Source: an uncultured Gemmatimonadales bacterium (GTDB lineage Bacteria; Gemmatimonadota; Gemmatimonadetes; Gemmatimonadales; GWC2-71-9). Taken from it: 64,000 nucleotides of DNA. Positions 59,156-64,000 of the stretch are shown here, piece after piece (the stretch's first letter is position 1; every line of letters starts with the position of its first letter). Under the pieces are notes generated by a model that was given only the letters and a program-made list of their open reading frames with translations, was not told where the DNA came from and made no database searches. The stretch spans positions 1 through 64,000 of the forward strand of contig CAMYLY010000011.1 in NCBI GenBank assembly GCA_947259405.1. Direction: 5' to 3'. The position numbers and the translations under genes were made by a program.

Positions 59156-61243
59156 ATGAACACTGAACGTCTGTCGAACCGCCTCGACGAATGGCGACGC
59201 TGGCTACTGATCACTGTCAGCGGGATGCTCGTGTTCGAGACGATTACGGGCCTTTCCATCTACCTGTTGCCGTTCAGCGTGACCAACCAGGTAATGGTGC
59301 TCGCGCACACGATGGTGGGCCTGGTGTTCGTCATCCCATTCGTCGCGTACCAGATCCGACATTGGTCCCTGTATCGGGCCATGCGCATGTCGCACGTGAA
59401 GCTCACGGGCTACTTCGCCATGGCCGCAACGATTGCACTGACCATCTCGGGTCTGGTCCTCACGTATCAAGCGATCTGGGCTACCCGCATTTCGTACGCG
59501 TGGGATTTCGTGCATATCGTAGCAACGTTCGCGTTCATCGCGTCGACGCTGCCGCATGTGGTCGTGCTGATCGCGCGGGTGTACCGGCAACGCGAAGGTG
59601 CACTCGCAGCACCGGCGATGGCAGCGGTTGGCATGTTTGGTCGAGCTACCGCGGGGATCACGATCGTCGGCTTCGCCGTGACGGCCGTGGCGGTGATCGC
59701 CTACAGCCCGCCCGAGCTCGTGAATGAATTCCCCGACGACTACAGCTATCTCTACGGTGACGACCGTCCGTTTGCCCCGAGCCTTGCCACGACCAACACT
59801 GGCGGCGCATTCGACGCGCGATCGCTCGGCGGCTCGGAATCCTGTGGGACGGCTGGTTGCCACTCCGATATCTTCAAAGAGTGGCAGGTGAGCGCTCACC
59901 GATACTCCGCCATGGACGCGGCGTTTCAGAAGGTCCAGTCCGTCATGGCCGAACAGAATGGGGCGGAGTCCACGCGATACTGCGGCGGGTGCCACGATCC
60001 GATCTCCCTGTTTTCCGGCACGAAGAACCTCTTCGTAGAAAACCTGACGGGATTGACCGGATACCAAGAAGGCGTTTCGTGCATCGCATGCCACTCTATC
60101 GAGGAGAGCGACGTCCAGGGAAACGCGAACTACACCATGCGGCAGCCCGAGCGTTACATGTTCGAGTTGGCCGACACCGCGGTCTCCTTGCCACGGCTCA
60201 TTCGCGACTTCCTCATTCGTGCGTACCCGCGTCAGCACGTGGAGTCGCTTCAGCACAAGTTGTTCAAGAGCCCGGAGTTCTGCGCGTCCTGCCACAAGCA
60301 GTTCATCGACGAAGAGATCAACCAAGTTGGGTGGGTCCAACTCCAGAACCAATACGACAACTGGCGTAAGAGTCGTTGGAACGAACCGGGCGATCCCACG
60401 AAGACCGTCGAGTGTCGCGAGTGCCATATGCCGTTGACCGAATCTGACGATCCGGCATCGGGTGACGACCTGGACTACAACCGAACCCCGTCGGATGGGA
60501 AGCACCGGAGCCATCGATTCCTCGCGGCCAACCAGTTCATGCCGTTGGCGCTCGAGCTGCCCGGCGCGGAGGAGCATGCGGAGCTCACGGAGAAATGGCT
60601 GCGCGGCGAGATCGAGATTCCCGAGATCGAGCACAAATGGAAGGCCGGTCCGGCGGTGCCCATCGAGATCATCGCGCCTGAGGTCGTCGCCCCTGGAGCA
60701 CCGGTCCCGATTCAGGTCGTGGCGACTAACAACAAAGTCGGACACGACTTCCCAACTGGTCCACTCGACATCATTCAAGCCTGGGTGGAGATCGAAGTCA
60801 CCGACCAGGCGGGCAACGTCGTTTTCAGCTCTGGACAGCGGGACGAACGCCATTTCATCGAACCGGGCTCGTTCATCTTCAAGGCCGAGCCGGTGGACGA
60901 GGCCGGCAATCTGATCGACCGGCACAACCTATGGGAGATGGTCGGCGTGCGATATCGGCGCGCCATGTTCCCCGGGTTCTCTGATCGCGCCGAGTACTCG
61001 TTCCTGTGCCCCGTGTCGATGCTGCCGTCATCTGACACGACGGCCACACCGTCGCTCGATACTGAGGTGGGTTTTGCAGCGCCAGGAGCAACTGGCGCGA
61101 CGTTGACGGTCAACGCGAAGTTGCTGTACCGAAAAGCCGATCAGTTCCTACTCAACTTCCTGTTCACCGAAGAGTCGGGCTTGACCGCACCCATTACGGT
61201 GATGTCGGAGGATCAGTTCACCATTCGCGTGGAGGCTGACTAG
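59156..61243 (+). CDS. Cytochrome b-like membrane domain fused to a pentahaem cytochrome c
   Basis: A 695-residue protein. Residues about 14-184 hold five TM helices with histidines H51, H69, H80, H120 and H134 that could ligate b haems. A periplasmic part follows with CxxCH at 276-280, 309-313, 376-380 and 420-424, and a CX4CH (CGTAGCH) at 230-236, so up to five c haems, of cytochrome c554-like type. Residues about 480-695 are beta-rich. It could move electrons between quinol and periplasmic partners. It starts 153 bp after had, so linkage to that operon is unproven. Confidence 0.85.
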   Translation: MNTERLSNRLDEWRRWLLITVSGMLVFETITGLSIYLLPFSVTNQVMVLAHTMVGLVFVIPFVAYQIRHWSLYRAMRMSHVKLTGYFAMAATIALTISGLVLTYQAIWATRISYAWDFVHIVATFAFIASTLPHVVVLIARVYRQREGALAAPAMAAVGMFGRATAGITIVGFAVTAVAVIAYSPPELVNEFPDDYSYLYGDDRPFAPSLATTNTGGAFDARSLGGSESCGTAGCHSDIFKEWQVSAHRYSAMDAAFQKVQSVMAEQNGAESTRYCGGCHDPISLFSGTKNLFVENLTGLTGYQEGVSCIACHSIEESDVQGNANYTMRQPERYMFELADTAVSLPRLIRDFLIRAYPRQHVESLQHKLFKSPEFCASCHKQFIDEEINQVGWVQLQNQYDNWRKSRWNEPGDPTKTVECRECHMPLTESDDPASGDDLDYNRTPSDGKHRSHRFLAANQFMPLALELPGAEEHAELTEKWLRGEIEIPEIEHKWKAGPAVPIEIIAPEVVAPGAPVPIQVVATNNKVGHDFPTGPLDIIQAWVEIEVTDQAGNVVFSSGQRDERHFIEPGSFIFKAEPVDEAGNLIDRHNLWEMVGVRYRRAMFPGFSDRAEYSFLCPVSMLPSSDTTATPSLDTEVGFAAPGATGATLTVNAKLLYRKADQFLLNFLFTEESGLTAPITVMSEDQFTIRVEAD

Positions 61244-61251
61244 CTTCCTTG

Positions 61252-63057
61252 ATGCCTCGCCTCACACGAAGGCGGCGGCTGCTCGCGTATACCGGGGCGG
61301 CCGCCGTCCTCTTTCTCGGCGTCACGGTCGCCATCGTCGTCCGGATCACAGGATCCGATGAGGTCTATCGGCCTGGTGAGGAGATCTCGGGCCTGACGGC
61401 GACACTCGCCCGCAATCTCCCCGAGGGGTACCCCGTCGTGACATTCACCGATGTCACGGCATCGGCGGGAATTGCGTTCCGCCATTTCGAGGGGAGGCGT
61501 TCGTCGCAGCTTCCGGAGGACATGGGGTCGGGAGCCGCGTGGGGGGATTTCGACAACGACGGGTGGCAGGATCTGTACGTGGTGAACGCCGCCGGCCCGC
61601 TCACCATGACCGAGGCCGAGGTCGCTGCGTCACCTGCCCACGCCAGACTGTACCGGAACAACGGAGATGGGACCTTCGCCGACGTCACCGGTCAGGCAGG
61701 CGTGGGATTCAGAGGTTGGGGCATGGGCGCCGAGTGGGCGGACGCCAACAACGATGGCTGGCTCGACCTCTTCGTCACGACGTACGGGACCAACGTCTTC
61801 TACCGGAATAACGGAGACGGGACCTTCACGGACCGTACCGACGCGGCCGGGCTGCGGGCCGATTCCGGGTTTTGGGCCGGCCCGGCCTGGGGGGACTACG
61901 ACCGCGACGGTGACATCGACCTCTACGTCACCGGGTACGTTCGGTACTCGTCCACGGCAACCGGTGCCGTGTCTCGTCATTACGACGTCGAGGAACCTGC
62001 AAGCGTCAATCCTTCGTCGTTTCCACCGGAACGCAACCTCCTGTATCACAATCGAGGGGATGGCACCTTCCAGGAGGTCGCGGCCCCTGCCGGCGTGATG
62101 AATGTCGAAGGACGCGGACTCGAAGCTGCATGGGCCGACTTCGATCGCGACGGGTGGCCCGATCTCTATGTCGCCAACGACGTGTCGGACAACGTACTGT
62201 ACCGCAACTTGGGCAACGGCACGTTTGCGGATGTGAGTCACCAAGCCCGCGTTGCCGACTACCGTGGCGCAATGGGGATCGCTGTTGGGGACTGGGATGG
62301 AGACACCGACTTGGACATGCTCGTCACCCATTGGATCGCGCAGGAGAACGCGCTCTACTCCAACAAGCTCCTGGAGCTACGGGAAAAGGAAGGCGGCAGC
62401 AGCACCATCCAGTTCATGGACGAGGCAGATCGATTCGGGCTCGGCCAGATCGCGCTCGACTTCGTGGGATGGGGTACCGCATTCCTCGATTACGACAACG
62501 ACGGCCGGCTGGACCTATTCGTGGTGAATGGCAGCACCTTCCAGCGGCGCGACGATCCCACCCAGCTCGTTCCAATGACGGACCAGCTCTTCTGGAACCG
62601 GAACACCCAGGAGGGATTCTTCGATGTGTCGGTCGTCGCGGGTGAGTATTTCGGTGAGCAGTACGTGGGACGTGGCGCCGCTTTCGCCGATTTCGACAAC
62701 GACGGCGACGTCGACGTATTCATCGTCAACAACGGTGGCCCGGGCGTACTCCTGCGCAACGACGCCGCGACGGCAGGGACGTGGCTGCAGGTACGCCTGC
62801 AAGGACGATCATCAAATCGGGCAGCGATCGGGACACAGCTCCGCCTGGTAGCAGCCGGGACCGAACAGATCCGCGAGGTAGGAGCACAGAGCTCGTACCT
62901 GAGTCAGAACGCACTTGTCCCGCACTTTGGGCTCGGTACGGCTTCACTCGTCGATACGCTCGAGGTCCGGTGGCATAGCGGCATCACGCAGACACTCGTG
63001 GGCGTCCAGCCGGCTCAGATTCTCACCGTCGTCGAACCAGAGGACCGCGAGCGGTGA
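61252..63057 (+). CDS. VCBS/FG-GAP repeat protein with ASPIC/UnbV domain (CRTAC1-like)
   Basis: A 601-residue protein anchored by an N-terminal TM helix (LLAYTGAAAVLFLGVTVAIVV). Seven calcium-type repeats are visible, for example FDNDGWQDLYVVN, NNDGWLDLFVTTY, YDRDGDIDLYV and DNDGDVDVFIVNN, forming a seven-blade propeller outside the cell. The C-terminal ASPIC/UnbV domain starts WLQVRLQGRSSNRAAIG and ends LEVRWHSGITQTL. It lies 8 nt after the cytochrome gene and overlaps the TPR gene (GTGA), so the three are one unit. Confidence 0.9.
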   Translation: MPRLTRRRRLLAYTGAAAVLFLGVTVAIVVRITGSDEVYRPGEEISGLTATLARNLPEGYPVVTFTDVTASAGIAFRHFEGRRSSQLPEDMGSGAAWGDFDNDGWQDLYVVNAAGPLTMTEAEVAASPAHARLYRNNGDGTFADVTGQAGVGFRGWGMGAEWADANNDGWLDLFVTTYGTNVFYRNNGDGTFTDRTDAAGLRADSGFWAGPAWGDYDRDGDIDLYVTGYVRYSSTATGAVSRHYDVEEPASVNPSSFPPERNLLYHNRGDGTFQEVAAPAGVMNVEGRGLEAAWADFDRDGWPDLYVANDVSDNVLYRNLGNGTFADVSHQARVADYRGAMGIAVGDWDGDTDLDMLVTHWIAQENALYSNKLLELREKEGGSSTIQFMDEADRFGLGQIALDFVGWGTAFLDYDNDGRLDLFVVNGSTFQRRDDPTQLVPMTDQLFWNRNTQEGFFDVSVVAGEYFGEQYVGRGAAFADFDNDGDVDVFIVNNGGPGVLLRNDAATAGTWLQVRLQGRSSNRAAIGTQLRLVAAGTEQIREVGAQSSYLSQNALVPHFGLGTASLVDTLEVRWHSGITQTLVGVQPAQILTVVEPEDRER

Positions 63058-63905
63058 CCCCAGCTCGACGTATGCTGTCGGCCCTGCCGGCTGTCGCATC
63101 GGTCATCCTCGTCGGCTGTGCCGAGGAACCGGTGTCACGCACGCCCGAGACCAGAGTGAGCGACACCGAGCGTCAACGCGTGCAACAATTCTGGGCCCAA
63201 TACCGCAGCGCAACGCAAGCGCGCATTCGGGGCGATGCCGACGCCGCCGCAGCCGGCTATCGCCAAGCCCTCACGCTCAATCCCGACCACCACGACGCGC
63301 TCTACTATCTGGGCAACATGGAGCTGGAGCGCGGGCAGTTCGCGGAAGCGCAGGCGGCCTGGCAGCATCTCCTGGACTTGGACTCCACGAGTTCGCGCGC
63401 GCACACCCAACTCGGGCGGGTCTATACGTGTTCGGATCGGGACACGATAGACGCGACGGCCGCGCAAGCAGCGTTTCACAAGGCGCTCGCAATCAATCAG
63501 GAAGAAACAGGTCCACTCATCCTCCTTGGGCAGGTCGCGATCGTCCTCGATAGTCTGACGCTTGCTCGGCGACACTTCGAAGACGTCCTCCTCACCAACG
63601 AACGAAGTGTTGCCGCCCATTATTTCTCGGGGTTCATCCACTGGACGGCCGACGACCGTGGACGAGCCCTCTCGTCATTCGAGGCGGCCATCGCAGCCGC
63701 CACGCCGCTTCAGGATACGACCGGTGTCCCTGGTGAGGGTGATACAAAACAAGGGATCACTCCGCTCGTCGCTGAATCGAACTACTGCCGCGGATTCGAA
63801 CAGCAATACGAGAACCTGGAGTCGGCAACGCATGACGACATGGCCGCGCGCTACCGCGCGACGGCGAATTGGGTCGACCACATGCGGGCCCGGGTGCACC
63901 GCTAG
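63054..63905 (+). CDS. TPR-repeat lipoprotein
   Basis: A 283-residue protein with GTG start overlapping the previous stop. The signal MLSALPAVASVILVGC ends in a lipobox (LVGC). TPR units follow: IRGDADAAAAGYRQALTLNP, HDALYYLGNMELERGQFAEA, STSSRAHTQLGRVYTC and further helices. The last 60 residues are helical without repeats. It probably binds the propeller or the multihaem protein encoded just upstream, a combination common in Acidobacteria and Gemmatimonadota. ATG 63072 is a possible alternative start. Confidence 0.85.
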   Translation: MTPARRMLSALPAVASVILVGCAEEPVSRTPETRVSDTERQRVQQFWAQYRSATQARIRGDADAAAAGYRQALTLNPDHHDALYYLGNMELERGQFAEAQAAWQHLLDLDSTSSRAHTQLGRVYTCSDRDTIDATAAQAAFHKALAINQEETGPLILLGQVAIVLDSLTLARRHFEDVLLTNERSVAAHYFSGFIHWTADDRGRALSSFEAAIAAATPLQDTTGVPGEGDTKQGITPLVAESNYCRGFEQQYENLESATHDDMAARYRATANWVDHMRARVHR

Positions 63906-63920
63906 CGCTGCAACCCTTGC

Positions 63921-63937
63921 TGGACACCAGGTGTCCA
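63921..63937. promoter_or_regulatory. Perfect palindrome after the TPR gene
   Basis: TGGACACC-A-GGTGTCCA is a perfect 8+1+8 palindrome 16 bp after the TPR stop. Its 1-nt spacer rules out a normal RNA hairpin with these full arms, so a protein-binding site for the gene that begins beyond the window is the simpler reading. The remaining bases to 64000 hold no recognisable gene. Confidence 0.35.
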
Positions 63938-64000
63938 ATCCGTACTGTCACTAAGCGCCTCCCCAGATCGAGTCGTCGTATGCGTTGCTTGCCTACTCCC

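Noticed and set aside
59204-60925. 573-codon minus-strand frame
   Set aside because: Antisense to the multihaem cytochrome; no export signal or domain.

Overview
The window is about 60-65% GC and densely coded. Secreted beta-propeller proteins of the VPS10/BNR type, outer-membrane-like small proteins, a PEGA-type Ser/Thr kinase, M28 and M55 peptidases, an N-acyl-D-amino-acid deacylase and an ergothioneine pair together suggest a Gram-negative bacterium of the Gemmatimonadota. Acidobacteriota is the next best guess. This is inference from gene content; there is no rRNA in the window.

Layout. Bases 1-3.8 kb are accessory DNA: three gene remnants, a run of very small overlapping genes that includes a cold-shock protein, and a tRNA-Pro locus. 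The tRNA-Pro(GGG) is complete except for a 78-nt structured insertion in its T loop. A partial second tRNA-Pro copy with a hairpin in its D loop lies beside it, and an 18-bp exact (23/24) repeat of the tRNA lies 3.26 kb away, so the segment may be a decayed element integrated at this tRNA. A VapBC pair follows (3.9-4.6 kb). From 4.6 to 12 kb there are envelope proteins (PQQ-type propeller, small beta-barrel-like proteins, lipoproteins), Uma2 and DinB-like proteins and a frameshifted four-helix-bundle gene. From 11.5 to 16.5 kb one minus-strand operon encodes a lipoprotein, a zinc-ribbon/PEGA kinase, a TPR protein and a barrel-like protein. Then come TerC, citrate synthase, a TIGR03545/TIGR03546 pair, an ADP-forming acyl-CoA synthetase, a lysine-2,3-aminomutase-like radical SAM enzyme, a TIGR01777 epimerase, two tRNAs, an ATP-grasp enzyme and an Nfu protein. 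From 28.6 to 42.3 kb three large exported VPS10/BNR propeller paralogues surround egtD-egtB and an N-acyl-D-amino-acid deacylase. From 42 to 50.4 kb there are exported proteins, MOSC, MsrB, malic enzyme, an M55 aminopeptidase, a K+ channel and an M28 peptidase.

The most coherent system is at 50.4-59.0 kb: a TetR regulator followed by genes whose stops and starts mostly overlap. They encode a ring hydrolase (Oah-like), a short-chain dehydrogenase, a dienoyl-CoA hydratase (Dch), the four subunits of an ATP-dependent class I benzoyl-CoA reductase in the order C-B-A-D, a small CxxC protein and a zinc alcohol dehydrogenase (Had). This is the whole upper benzoyl-CoA pathway, from ring reduction to ring opening, without a ferredoxin or a CoA ligase. 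It is followed by a cytochrome b/pentahaem c fusion, a VCBS/UnbV protein and a TPR lipoprotein, which could form a separate electron-transfer or envelope unit.

A second theme is a family of G-rich nonamer repeats, roughly GGGAYRGMR, at many gene borders. In places they form long hairpins, supply stop codons, extend coding sequences in frame, build a signal peptide and interrupt egtB.
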